From NCBI GenBank assembly GCA_036503065.1, contig DASXXM010000306.1, positions 1 to 14,248 on the forward strand: a stretch of DNA of 14,248 bases, given 5' to 3'. This document shows positions 1-6,710 of this stretch, piece after piece (positions within the stretch are counted from its first letter, which is position 1; every line of letters begins with the position of its first letter). Source of the DNA: DATEPR01 sp036503065. Lineage in GTDB: Bacteria; Actinomycetota; Actinomycetes; Mycobacteriales; Pseudonocardiaceae. A program made the position numbers and the translations under genes. The notes beneath the pieces were generated by a model. The model was not told where the DNA came from. It saw only the letters and a list, made by a program, of their open reading frames with translations, and ran no database searches.

Positions 1-322
1 GATTCACCCCACCCCGCAACGGCGGCCCGCTGTAGCCGCGGTTGGGCGGGTACGTCCGCTGCGCCCACGGCGCGACCGCGGACATCGGCCAGGGCTGCTG
101 CCAGGACGCCAGCGGCGGCTTGGGCGGCGCCAGCGGGTCGACCGGCAGGTCCTTCGTGAGGGCGCGCAGGTCAGCGACGGTCTTGCAGGTCGAGTACGCC
201 TCGGTGCTGCGCTGCTCGAACTCCGCGAGCGTCAGCCGGCCCTCGCCGACCTGCTCCTGCAGCGCCTGTACGACACGTTCCCGGTCACGGTCCGAGGCAC
301 GCATCGCATCCGCACTCGTCAT
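1..322 (-). CDS. DUF1707 (SHOCT-like) domain protein, 3' end outside window
   Basis: The reading frame starts at ATG 322-320 and stays open to the window edge, giving 107 residues. A GGAGG sequence (complement of 331-335) lies about 8 nt before this ATG and supports it. Residues 7-60 (MRASDRDRERVVQAL, then GEGRLTLAEFEQR, then LRALTKDLP) match the DUF1707 pattern found at the N-terminus of many actinobacterial proteins, where it usually precedes membrane segments. What follows here is a Pro/Trp-rich linker; any membrane part lies beyond the window. The molecular role of DUF1707 is not established. The gene lies downstream of pimB on the same strand, 142 bp away, and probably has its own promoter (see the ECF-type site at 435-461). 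The domain call is firm; the full architecture is unknown. Confidence 0.85.
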   Translation of the reverse strand, partial: MTSADAMRASDRDRERVVQALQEQVGEGRLTLAEFEQRSTEAYSTCKTVADLRALTKDLPVDPLAPPKPPLASWQQPWPMSAVAPWAQRTYPPNRGYSGPPLRGGVN

Positions 323-350
323 GGCGTATCCCTCCGCGTTCGGCGACATA

Positions 351-360
351 CACCATGGTG
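351..360. repeat. 10-bp perfect palindrome CACCATGGTG
   Basis: CACCATGGTG is its own reverse complement and lies about 30 bp upstream of the DUF1707 start, inside the predicted 5' untranslated region. It could be a binding site, but short palindromes are common and nothing else supports a function. Confidence 0.25.
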
Positions 361-434
361 CTCTCAAACACCCGCTGCCCGCATCAGTCGGACGGCTCTG
401 TTATGCGTACCACGGTGGATGTAGTTACCCGGCC

Positions 435-461
435 AACGTACGACCAGGACCGGGTGTTCCC
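435..461 (-). promoter_or_regulatory. Candidate ECF sigma factor promoter for the DUF1707 gene
   Basis: On the minus strand GGGAAC (complement of 456-461) is followed by exactly 17 nt and then CGTT (complement of 435-438). This agrees with the GGAAC/GGGAAY ... CGTT pattern used by actinobacterial SigE/SigH/SigR-type sigma factors. It begins a few bases after the pimB stop and would put the transcript start near 428, giving a leader of about 105 nt. The match is seen directly; its use as a promoter is inferred. Confidence 0.45.
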
Positions 462-464
462 CGA

Positions 465-1601
465 TCACGCGTCGAGCAACCGCAGCAACCTGTCGGCCAG
501 CGCGGGCCAGCCCCACGTGTCCAGGGCCCACTCCCGGCCGGCCCGGCCCAGTTTCGTGGCCCGTTCCGGGTCGGCCAGCAGGCCCGTGAGCACATCGGCA
601 AGCTCGTTGACCTGGCGGCCGTCGACCACCTGGCCGGTCACGCCGTCACGGACGGTCTCCGGCGCGCCACCCGACCGGCCGGCCACGACCGGCAGGCCGG
701 TCGCCGATGCCTCCAGATAGACGAGCCCGAACGCCTCCACGTCCAGGCCGCCGCCCCTGGTCCGGCTCGGCATGGCGAACACGTCACCGGCCGCGTAGTG
801 ACCAGGCAGTTCCGCCCACGGCACCGAACCGGTGAACACGACGTGCTCGGCGACCCCGGTCGCGGTGGCCAACCGGCCGAGCCGGTCGCGGTCCGGGCCG
901 CCGCCGGCCAGCAGCAGCACCGCATCCGGCAGGTGGCGACGCACCGACGGCAGCGCGCGGATCAGCATGTCCTGACCCTTGCGCGGCACCAGCCGGGACA
1001 CGCACACCACCGTCGGCCGGTCGCCGAGGCCGGAGCGGGCACGCAGCATCGCCCGTGCTGCCGGGTCCGGCCGGAAGAGCTGCGTGTCCACCCCGGGCGG
1101 CAGGTACTCGAGTGCCGCGAGCGGGCCGAACGCGGCGGCGAAGCGTGACCGGGTGTAGCGGCTGACGAAGGTCAGCACGTCGACCGTTGACCCGATCCGG
1201 CGTAAGGCCTGGCGGGCGCCGGGCAGCATGGACCAGCCGACCTCGTGGCCGTGCGTACTGGCCAGCACCCTGGTCGCGCCTGCCCGCCGCAGGTGCGGGG
1301 CGAGCAGCGCCAGCGGTGCGGACGCGCCGAACCAGACGGCCGCGCAGCGCTCCCGGCGCAGGATCTCGGCGGCCCGGCGTGCCACGTCCCTGGTGGGCAG
1401 CATCAGCGACGTGGGGTGCCGGTAGACGGTGAACGGCTGCCGCGCGTCGAACTCCGGGTGCGGCTCGCTGCCCCGGCGCCATGCCGGCGCGTAGACGACC
1501 AGGTCGTCGGCCGGCAGGTGGCCGGCCAGGGTGTGCAGGTAGTTCTGGATGCCACCGGCCCGTGGCGGGAAGTCATTGGTCACCAGCAAGGTCCGACGCA
1601 C
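465..1601 (-). CDS. pimB: GDP-mannose-dependent phosphatidylinositol monomannoside mannosyltransferase (PimB type)
   Basis: This is a GT-B, family GT4 glycosyltransferase of 378 residues that closely follows M. tuberculosis Rv2188c (PimB'), which adds the second mannose to PIM1 on the cytoplasmic face of the membrane. Recognisable blocks are TNDFPPRAGGIQNYL (8-22), the glycine-rich donor/acceptor loop; HGHEVGWSML (117-126); SRLVPRKGQD (202-211), with the conserved Arg and Lys that contact the nucleotide sugar; GGGPDRD (233-239); MPSRTRGGGLDVEAFG (277-292); and the EX7E pair E289/E297. I chose GTG 1601 because similarity begins there (VRRTLLVTNDFPP). The frame stays open upstream for 44 more codons, but those run through a terminator hairpin. 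No strong ribosome-binding site is visible. The next gene upstream is the ripC-like gene, as in mycobacteria. Confidence 0.93.
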   Translation of the reverse strand: MRRTLLVTNDFPPRAGGIQNYLHTLAGHLPADDLVVYAPAWRRGSEPHPEFDARQPFTVYRHPTSLMLPTRDVARRAAEILRRERCAAVWFGASAPLALLAPHLRRAGATRVLASTHGHEVGWSMLPGARQALRRIGSTVDVLTFVSRYTRSRFAAAFGPLAALEYLPPGVDTQLFRPDPAARAMLRARSGLGDRPTVVCVSRLVPRKGQDMLIRALPSVRRHLPDAVLLLAGGGPDRDRLGRLATATGVAEHVVFTGSVPWAELPGHYAAGDVFAMPSRTRGGGLDVEAFGLVYLEASATGLPVVAGRSGGAPETVRDGVTGQVVDGRQVNELADVLTGLLADPERATKLGRAGREWALDTWGWPALADRLLRLLDA

Positions 1602-1653
1602 CCCAGCACGGTAGCCCGAGCGCGGTGACCGGGTGCGGGTGGCCGAGAGCCGA

Positions 1654-1686
1654 GTCAGGCCGGCCCCCGTGTGGGGCCGGCCTGAC
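1654..1686. terminator. Hairpin terminator between ripC-like gene and pimB
   Basis: A 14-bp perfect stem, GTCAGGCCGGCCCC paired with GGGGCCGGCCTGAC, closes a 5-nt loop. It starts 24 bp past the stop codon of the minus-strand NlpC/P60 gene and lies 52 bp before the pimB start. There is no U-tract, which is usual for actinobacterial hairpin terminators. It implies that pimB has its own promoter or depends on read-through. Confidence 0.8.
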
Positions 1687-1710
1687 GATCGAGCTGTGTT
1701 CGGTTCGCCG

Positions 1711-2751
1711 TCAGGGACCGAGGAGGCGGGCACCGCTGTAGTCGCTGAACAACGCTTCGACCCGGACCACCGTGCCGAAGGTGGCCGCGTCGACCATCAG
1801 GCCGTTGCCGACATAGATGCCGACGTGGTGCGCCGGGTAGCCGAAGAACACCAGGTCACCTGGTTGTTCCTGGCCCCTTGGCACCGAGACGCCCATGGTC
1901 TGCTGGGTGGCGGCGGAGTGCGGGATGCCCGGAATGCCGGCCTGCGCGTACGCGTAGAGCACCAGGCCGGAACAGTCGAAGTCGGCCGGACCGGCACCTG
2001 CCCACACGTACGGCTTGCCGCGTTGCGCCAGGGCGACGTTCATCGCGGCACCCCGGACGCCTGCCGGCGCGATGAAGACGCCCTGCACACCGGTGGACGC
2101 CAAGGTGGCCTGCTGCTGCGCGGACAGCTTGTTCCTGGCCGCGATCAACGGTGCGAGTTGCGCCTCGAGTGCCTGGCCCTGCTGGACGAGCTGGGCCTTG
2201 AGCGCCGTCGCGGCGGCGGTGGCGTTCTGGGCGGTCTGCAGGTCGGTCCGTGCCCGGGTCTCCGCCTTGTGCGCGCCGCTGACCGCGTCGGCAAACTTGT
2301 TCAGTACGTCGAAGTTGTCCGTGGCCAGTGCCTGCAGATCGGTCGCCCGGTTGAGGTAGTCCCTGGCCGAGGTGCCGGTGAGCAGGGCGGACAGCTGGTT
2401 GAACCGGGCTCCCGCGTACGAGGCGCCGGTCAGCTGGTCGACCTGGACGAGGTACTTGTCCTCCACCGTCTGTGCTGCCTGCTCGGCCAGTTGGGCGGCG
2501 GCCACGTCGTTGCCGGCCTTCTGCGCCAGCGCCTGCTTGTTGGTGAGGTCCACGTTGGCCGCGCGGATCTGCTCGTTCAGCGCGTCGGCCTGCTGGGACA
2601 GTTGGTTGAACTGCGCAACGGGGTCGTTACTGGGTGGGGTGGGGGCCGGCGGAGCCGCTGTCGCCGAGGTCGGGGTGAAGCTCACCGCGGCGATCACTGC
2701 GGCTACCGCGAAAGTTCCGCGTGTGATGCGCTTGATTCGGTGCGACGCCAC
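1711..2751 (-). CDS. ripC: Secreted NlpC/P60 peptidoglycan endopeptidase, RipC-like
   Basis: The protein has 346 residues: a signal peptide (HRIKRITR n-region, hydrophobic core 13-26, likely cleavage after A32 or A33), an alanine-rich helical coiled-coil region (about 42-215), and a C-terminal NlpC/P60 domain (about 230-346). The domain holds catalytic Cys260 in FDCSGLVLYAYA and His309 in HHVGIYVG. The third residue, 12 positions after the His, is Asp321 (MVDAATFG), where RipA has Glu. The architecture and the position next to pimB match M. tuberculosis Rv2190c (RipC), which cleaves stem-peptide bonds during division and is activated by FtsX through its coiled coil. GTG 2751 is chosen because AAGGAG (complement of 2763-2768) lies 11 nt upstream. 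An alternative GTG at 2778 would place that motif inside the gene. Confidence 0.92.
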   Translation of the reverse strand: MASHRIKRITRGTFAVAAVIAAVSFTPTSATAAPPAPTPPSNDPVAQFNQLSQQADALNEQIRAANVDLTNKQALAQKAGNDVAAAQLAEQAAQTVEDKYLVQVDQLTGASYAGARFNQLSALLTGTSARDYLNRATDLQALATDNFDVLNKFADAVSGAHKAETRARTDLQTAQNATAAATALKAQLVQQGQALEAQLAPLIAARNKLSAQQQATLASTGVQGVFIAPAGVRGAAMNVALAQRGKPYVWAGAGPADFDCSGLVLYAYAQAGIPGIPHSAATQQTMGVSVPRGQEQPGDLVFFGYPAHHVGIYVGNGLMVDAATFGTVVRVEALFSDYSGARLLGP

Positions 2752-2808
2752 GTCGCGCGTGTCTCCTTCGTCCGGCACCGCCGAGTCGATCAGACCACGG
2801 GCCGGCGT

Positions 2809-2830
2809 GTGTCACTCGGAAGAGTGACAC
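2809..2830. repeat. 9-bp inverted repeat with 4-nt loop upstream of ripC-like gene
   Basis: GTGTCACTC and GAGTGACAC are perfect reverse complements separated by GGAA. The high symmetry and the position 57 bp upstream of the start codon suit an operator or an mRNA hairpin. Confidence 0.6.
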
Positions 2831-2886
2831 TGCACGCTCGTGATCGCCGACTTACGCCCGGTCCCCCGACAGGCCGTTTCAGCGGG

Positions 2887-2932
2887 GATCTCGCGTCGCC
2901 GCCCTCCGTGGACGACAGGCCGCCGCGAGATC
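2887..2932. repeat. Inverted repeat, 9-bp arms, possible terminator or leader stem
   Basis: GATCTCGCG (2887-2895) pairs with CGCGAGATC (2924-2932). The enclosed 28 nt contain GTCGTC/GGCGAC, which can pair further with one wobble. It lies 120 bp downstream of the four-cysteine gene's stop and 135 bp upstream of the ripC start. Confidence 0.5.
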
Positions 2933-3052
2933 TCGGACAGGTTACGGAATGCACGCCATTGCGTCTACCGTGCCGATCGTGATCCGGTCGACACCAAGGC
3001 TGTTCCCCGAATGGACTAGCGGCCGCTTCAGATGGTGATCGTGGGACTGCCA

Positions 3053-3334
3053 TCAGCTGACCTGCCGACGATGCCGTCCGACGTACCCGCTCGACCGTTC
3101 GGCGCTTAGTTCCACGGCCGTTCGCGTGTTGACCGGTTCGTCCCGCGTGTCCCCCGGCTGGCCGAGCGGCACCAACTTCAGGTGCGGCACGAGACCCGCG
3201 TCCGCGAGTGCGCCCAACGCGGTCAGTTCCGGGTCGGTCAGCTCGATGGTGGCAGGGGCGTCCAGCAACACGCTGATCACGCAGTCCGGGCAGCCGACAC
3301 CGCGGATCGCACACCTGTCGCAGTCGATGATCAC
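3053..3334 (-). CDS. Small four-cysteine (CxxC-x6-CxxC) protein, function unknown
   Basis: This 93-residue protein starts at GTG 3334, five nt after a strong GAGGAG (complement of 3340-3345). A longer ATG start at 3403 has no ribosome-binding site and would overlap the promoter. The N-terminus IIDCDRCAIRGVGCPDC carries Cys5, Cys8, Cys15 and Cys18, an arrangement that suits a zinc or Fe-S site. It is followed by a hydrophobic, acidic stretch (VLLDAPATIELTDPELTALGALADAGLVPHLKLVPL) and a polar basic tail. I recall similar short proteins with this N-terminus beside NlpC/P60 genes in actinobacteria, but no function is known to me. The SOS box at 3406-3421 suggests expression after DNA damage. Metal binding is an inference from the cysteine spacing. 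Confidence 0.8.
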   Translation of the reverse strand: MIIDCDRCAIRGVGCPDCVISVLLDAPATIELTDPELTALGALADAGLVPHLKLVPLGQPGDTRDEPVNTRTAVELSAERSSGYVGRHRRQVS

Positions 3335-3380
3335 GAGCGCTCCTCGTCCGTTTCGAATCCGGTGGACCCGATCACCACGC

Positions 3381-3410
3381 ACGATAGATGGCCGCACCGA
3401 CATATTCGAA
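3381..3410 (-). promoter_or_regulatory. Candidate promoter of the four-cysteine gene
   Basis: On the minus strand TTCGAA (3405-3410) is followed by 18 nt and TATCGT (complement of 3381-3386), which fits TANNNT. The transcript would start near 3374, giving a leader of about 40 nt that includes the GAGGAG site. The -35 hexamer is weak and overlaps the SOS box, as expected for a LexA-repressed promoter. Confidence 0.5.
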
Positions 3411-3421
3411 TGTTTGTTCGA
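3406..3421. promoter_or_regulatory. LexA-binding SOS box
   Basis: TCGAATGTTTGTTCGA matches the actinobacterial SOS box TCGAAC-N4-GTTCGA at 11 of 12 defined positions. The symmetry extends outward: ATTCGAA (3404-3410) and TTCGAAT (3417-3423) are perfect 7-bp arms. It lies just downstream of the NYN gene stop and overlaps the predicted -35 of the four-cysteine gene, so that gene is the natural target. TTCGAA at 3352-3357 and TCGAAC at 3429-3434 are extra half-site-like motifs. Confidence 0.7.
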
Positions 3422-3441
3422 ATGGATGTCGAACCGGCTGG

Positions 3442-4851
3442 TCAGACTCTGCTGATCCGGGCCAGGAGGACGGCGGAGGGCACCGGGTGGGCGCCGCGGC
3501 GGCGGACCGAGTCGGCCACCGCTCGGTCGGACGTGACGACGATCACCGGGCGGCCTTCGGGCTCCGCCGTCACGAGGGCCCGGATCACGTCGTCGGCCAG
3601 TACGCCGGGGTCGGAGAACAGGACCCGCACGCCGCGCGGTGCCGCGGAGGGCACGGAGACCACGCCCGCGCCGTCGAACACCAGCGTCACCTCGGCGCCG
3701 GTTCTGGCGGCCAGCGCGGCCAACTGGTAGACCAGCCGTTCACGTTGGTCCACCAACGGCAGGTCGGGATAACCGGTCTTGGTGACGTTGTAGCCGTCCA
3801 CCACCAGGTGCACGGTCGGCAGCGCGAGCAGCCGGTCCAGTGCCGCCGGATCGGCGACCCGGCCGACCGCGCTCTGGGCCGCGCTGGCGCCGCGCACCAG
3901 GTCGGCCGGGCGCGGGCCGGACCCGCCGAGCGCCAGTTCCCGGCGCAGGCCCGTGACGGCGCCGTCGAGCGTGTCGACCAGCAGCGCGAGCCGGACCTCG
4001 TCGGCCTGGCGGGCCTCCCTGGCGGCCTGGCGCGCGGCCTGCGCGTCGGCCTCGGCGCGGCGGGCCTTGGTGCGTTCCGCGTCGGCGCGTTCGCGTTCCC
4101 GGTCGCGGTCCGCGGTCAGTGACTTGCGTTCCAGTTCGGTCCTGATGCGCATCTGTTCTGCGTCGGCGCGGGCCGACGTGGCCTCGTCGCGCGCCTCGCG
4201 CAGCCGGACCCCCTGTTCCCGCAATCGTTTGAGGAGTTTCTCCAGTTCGGCCTCGCGCTCGCCGACGACCTGGCCCGCGTTGCCCTCGGCGCGGCTGAGT
4301 TCGTCGCGCAGCCGGGTCAACTCGGCATCGAGACGGCCGGCCCGCTGCACCGCGGTGTCGCGCTCGGCGCGGATCGCGGCGTCCATTTCCCTGCGGCGCA
4401 CCAGTTCCACGTAGTGCACCGCGGCGCCGTCGGCCAGCAGCAGCGCCGCCGTCGCGGCGGACGCCGGGTCGGGCGCCGTGAGATCGAGCACAGCGGGGCG
4501 GTGTTCGCGGGCCCATTCGGTCACGGCGGCACGAAACGGCGGACAGGTGCGCAGGCCGGTCAGCAGCGGGCCGGCCCCCAGCCGGGCCCGCTTGGCAGGC
4601 GCGAACCTGGCCACCGGGCGAACCGGCGCCGGGATGTCGACGGGCGTGATCTCGCCGACCGCGTCCGCGGCGATCTCGGCCAGCCGGACCCGCACCGCGG
4701 CAGGCAGGTCGGTCCAGTCGACACCGGACTCGGTCGCGGCATCGGCCGTGTCGGTCGCCGGCTCCGTGACGTTCGCCACAGCGGGGGTGCGCACGTCGAG
4801 CGGGCCGGACAACTCCGGACCCGGTTCGCGGCGGCGCGCCGACGACGTCAT
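3442..4851 (-). CDS. Coiled-coil protein with C-terminal NYN (PIN-like) RNase domain
   Basis: The 469-residue protein has three parts: an N-terminal region (about 45-152) with FRAAVTEWAREHRP and an Ala-rich helix; a long charged coiled coil (about 153-290) rich in Arg, Glu and Ala; and a C-terminal NYN domain (about 346-465). Candidate metal-binding acidic residues are D352 (HLVVDGYNV), D393 (VTLVFDGAG), D420/D421 (VLADDVI) and D442 (VVTSDRAV). NYN domains are PIN-like, metal-dependent ribonucleases. The coiled coil probably oligomerises the protein or binds a partner. The gene is divergent from the exonuclease/GIY-YIG gene with a 109-bp shared region. TAACCT lies 6 nt before ATG 4851 and no Shine-Dalgarno is present, suggesting a leaderless message. 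Substrates are unknown. Confidence 0.88.
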   Translation of the reverse strand: MTSSARRREPGPELSGPLDVRTPAVANVTEPATDTADAATESGVDWTDLPAAVRVRLAEIAADAVGEITPVDIPAPVRPVARFAPAKRARLGAGPLLTGLRTCPPFRAAVTEWAREHRPAVLDLTAPDPASAATAALLLADGAAVHYVELVRRREMDAAIRAERDTAVQRAGRLDAELTRLRDELSRAEGNAGQVVGEREAELEKLLKRLREQGVRLREARDEATSARADAEQMRIRTELERKSLTADRDRERERADAERTKARRAEADAQAARQAAREARQADEVRLALLVDTLDGAVTGLRRELALGGSGPRPADLVRGASAAQSAVGRVADPAALDRLLALPTVHLVVDGYNVTKTGYPDLPLVDQRERLVYQLAALAARTGAEVTLVFDGAGVVSVPSAAPRGVRVLFSDPGVLADDVIRALVTAEPEGRPVIVVTSDRAVADSVRRRGAHPVPSAVLLARISRV

Positions 4852-4857
4852 CTCTAC

Positions 4858-4863
4858 AGGTTA
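4858..4863 (-). promoter_or_regulatory. -10 hexamer of NYN gene (leaderless type)
   Basis: TAACCT (complement of 4858-4863) fits TANNNT and is separated from ATG by 6 nt, so transcription would begin at or next to the start codon. No clear -35 is seen. Confidence 0.45.
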
Positions 4864-4946
4864 GTGCGCCCCACCCGCCGGCACCGCCACGGATTGGTCC
4901 GGGCACGCCGCGAACCGGCCAAATCCACACTGTCGGTGGTCCTCTC

Positions 4947-4952
4947 TACGGT
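4947..4952 (+). promoter_or_regulatory. -10 hexamer of exonuclease/GIY-YIG gene (leaderless type)
   Basis: TACGGT fits TANNNT and lies 8 nt before ATG 4961, with no purine-rich ribosome-binding site between them. This is the usual layout of leaderless actinobacterial mRNAs. A convincing -35 is not visible. Confidence 0.45.
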
Positions 4953-4960
4953 CGCCAGCG

Positions 4961-6673
4961 ATGAACGCGTCCAGTGATGGGGCTGACACGCAGCTCACCT
5001 TCGACGAGCTCGGCACGCCGTTGCGCGAGGTCACCTTCGTCGTGTTCGACCTGGAGACCACCGGCGGCGCTGCCGGCGAGGACGAGGTGACCGAGATCGG
5101 TGCGGTCAAGGTGCGCGGCGGCGAACTGCTCGGCGAGTTCGCGACCCTGGTCGATCCGGAGCGCGGCATCCCGCCGCAGGTCGTCGCGCTGACCGGGATC
5201 ACCCAGTTCATGGTCACCGGCGCGCCGACCATGGCCAGGGTGCTGCCGGCGTTCCTGGAGTTCGCGGCGGGCGCGGTGCTCGTCGCGCACAACTCCGGGT
5301 TCGACATCAGCTTCATCAAGGCGGCCTGCCAGCGGTTGGGCTATCCGTGGCGCAGGCCGCCGGTGGTGTGCACGGTGAAGCTGGCCAGGCGGATCCTGAC
5401 CCGGGATGAGGCGCCGAGCTGCCGGTTGTCGGCGTTGTCGGCGCTGTTCCGGACCGAGACGCGGCCCAACCACCGGGCGCTCGCGGATGCCAAGGCGACC
5501 GTCGAGGTCCTGCACAGCCTGTTGGAACGGGTCGGCTCGATCGGCGTGCAGTCGCTTGAGGAACTGCTGGACTACCTGCCGGAGGTCACGCCCGCCCAGC
5601 GGAACAAGCGGGACCTGGCCGCGCACCTGCCGTCCGAGCCCGGCGTGTACCTGTTCCGCGGTCCGTCCGACGAGGTGCTCTACGTGGGCACCGCGACCGA
5701 CCTGCGCCGCCGGGTCCGGCAGTACTTCACGTCCAGCGAGACCCGGCCGCGGTTGCGCGAGATGGTGGCGCTGGCCGTCCGGGTGGACCACGTCGTGTGC
5801 GCACACCCGCTGGAGGCGCAGGTGCGGGAGCTGCGCCTGCTGGCCGCGTACAAGCCGCCCTACAACCGGCGTTCCCGCAACCGGCACAACTACGCGTGGG
5901 CGGTGCTCACCGACGAGGCGTTCCCCCGGCTGTCCGTGGTCCGCACACCACGGGCCGGCGCGATGGGCCCGTTCCGCTCGCAGGCCGCGGCCATGGCGGC
6001 GGTGGCGGCCGTGCAGGACGCGGCGCCGATCCGGCCGTGCACGCCGCGCATCCCGGCGCGCGGGGCGCACGGCACGCCGTGCGCGCTGGCCGAGCTGGGC
6101 CGGTGCGCGGCACCCTGCGCCGGACGGCAGACCGTGGCCGACTACGCGGTGGCCGTGCACGCGGTGCGGGACCTGGTGGCCGGGCGGGACAGCCAACTGC
6201 TGGCCGCGGCCACGTCGGCGCTGGCGCACCTGGCCGCGCAGCAGCGTTTCGAGGTGGCCGGTGCACGGCGGGACCGGCTGGTCACCCTGGTCCGCGGTCT
6301 GGACCGGGGACAGCGGCTGGCCGCGCTCGCGGCCATTCCGGAACTCGTCGCGGCCCGGCCGCGACCGGCGGGCGGGTGGGAGCTGGCGGTCGTCCGGCAC
6401 GGCAGGCTCGCGTCGGCCGGTGTGGCGGAGCGTGGCGTGCCGGCGAACCCGGTGGTGGACGCGCTGATCGCGGGCGCGGAAACGGTGTTGCCCGGCGACG
6501 GTCCGCTGTTCGGCGCGGCACCGGAGGAGACGTCGTTGTTGGCGCGGTGGCTGTCCGGGCCGGGCATCCGGCTGGGCCGGACGTCGGTGCCGTGGGCCGA
6601 ACCGGCCGGGTCGGCGGGTGCGTGGCGGGCGTGGGCGGAACGGGCCGCGGCGGCCACCATGGACGGGCTCTAG
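4961..6673 (+). CDS. DEDDh 3'-5' exonuclease fused to UvrC-like GIY-YIG nuclease (Rv2191 family)
   Basis: The 570-residue protein has an N-terminal DnaQ/epsilon-type exonuclease and a UvrC-like module. Exo I is VVFDLETTGG with D30 and E32; Exo II is AHNSGFDISF with D115; Exo III is HRALADAKAT with H171 and D176, so the DEDDh set is complete. The GIY-YIG domain (about 221-305) shows PGVYLF, LYVGTATDLRRRVRQYF, HPLEAQVRELRLL and PPYNRR, as in UvrC. A Cys-rich segment (RPC, GTPC, RCAAPC; 358-386) resembles the region after the UvrC nuclease. UvrC's UvrB-binding and second-nuclease domains are not recognisable. It matches M. tuberculosis Rv2191 in architecture and neighbourhood and probably acts on damaged or branched DNA; the substrate is unknown. 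The first ATG after the TACGGT hexamer was chosen. Confidence 0.93.
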   Translation: MNASSDGADTQLTFDELGTPLREVTFVVFDLETTGGAAGEDEVTEIGAVKVRGGELLGEFATLVDPERGIPPQVVALTGITQFMVTGAPTMARVLPAFLEFAAGAVLVAHNSGFDISFIKAACQRLGYPWRRPPVVCTVKLARRILTRDEAPSCRLSALSALFRTETRPNHRALADAKATVEVLHSLLERVGSIGVQSLEELLDYLPEVTPAQRNKRDLAAHLPSEPGVYLFRGPSDEVLYVGTATDLRRRVRQYFTSSETRPRLREMVALAVRVDHVVCAHPLEAQVRELRLLAAYKPPYNRRSRNRHNYAWAVLTDEAFPRLSVVRTPRAGAMGPFRSQAAAMAAVAAVQDAAPIRPCTPRIPARGAHGTPCALAELGRCAAPCAGRQTVADYAVAVHAVRDLVAGRDSQLLAAATSALAHLAAQQRFEVAGARRDRLVTLVRGLDRGQRLAALAAIPELVAARPRPAGGWELAVVRHGRLASAGVAERGVPANPVVDALIAGAETVLPGDGPLFGAAPEETSLLARWLSGPGIRLGRTSVPWAEPAGSAGAWRAWAERAAAATMDGL

Positions 6674-6710
6674 GATCGGGCGATCATTCACCGAAGCTGA
6701 GGAGTCCGCT

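Larger units (their letters stand above)
2752..3052 (-). promoter_or_regulatory. 301-bp leader/intergenic region of the ripC-like gene with two inverted repeats
   Basis: No gene is supported here. Two structures stand out. A 9-bp perfect hairpin (GTGTCACTC, loop GGAA, GAGTGACAC; 2809-2830) lies 57 bp upstream of the ripC start. A second pair of 9-bp arms (GATCTCGCG 2887-2895 and CGCGAGATC 2924-2932) encloses 28 nt with further pairing potential. The second structure could terminate the upstream four-cysteine gene; the first is close enough to ripC to be an operator or leader hairpin. I looked for the c-di-AMP (ydaO) riboswitch often found before actinobacterial wall hydrolases and did not recognise its conserved blocks. 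Confidence 0.5.

Noticed and set aside
42..1148. Long plus-strand open frame opposite DUF1707 and pimB
   Set aside because: It has no recognisable domain and lies opposite two well-supported genes; it is a by-product of high GC.
1633..2982. 449-codon plus-strand frame opposite the NlpC/P60 gene
   Set aside because: The minus strand carries a signal peptide and catalytic NlpC/P60 motifs; the plus frame has low-complexity Arg/Gly/Val sequence with no family match.
2779..3052. ydaO (c-di-AMP) riboswitch upstream of the wall hydrolase
   Set aside because: I looked for the conserved GACAGCUAACCCGGUAGGCG-like block and did not find it; only simple inverted repeats are present.
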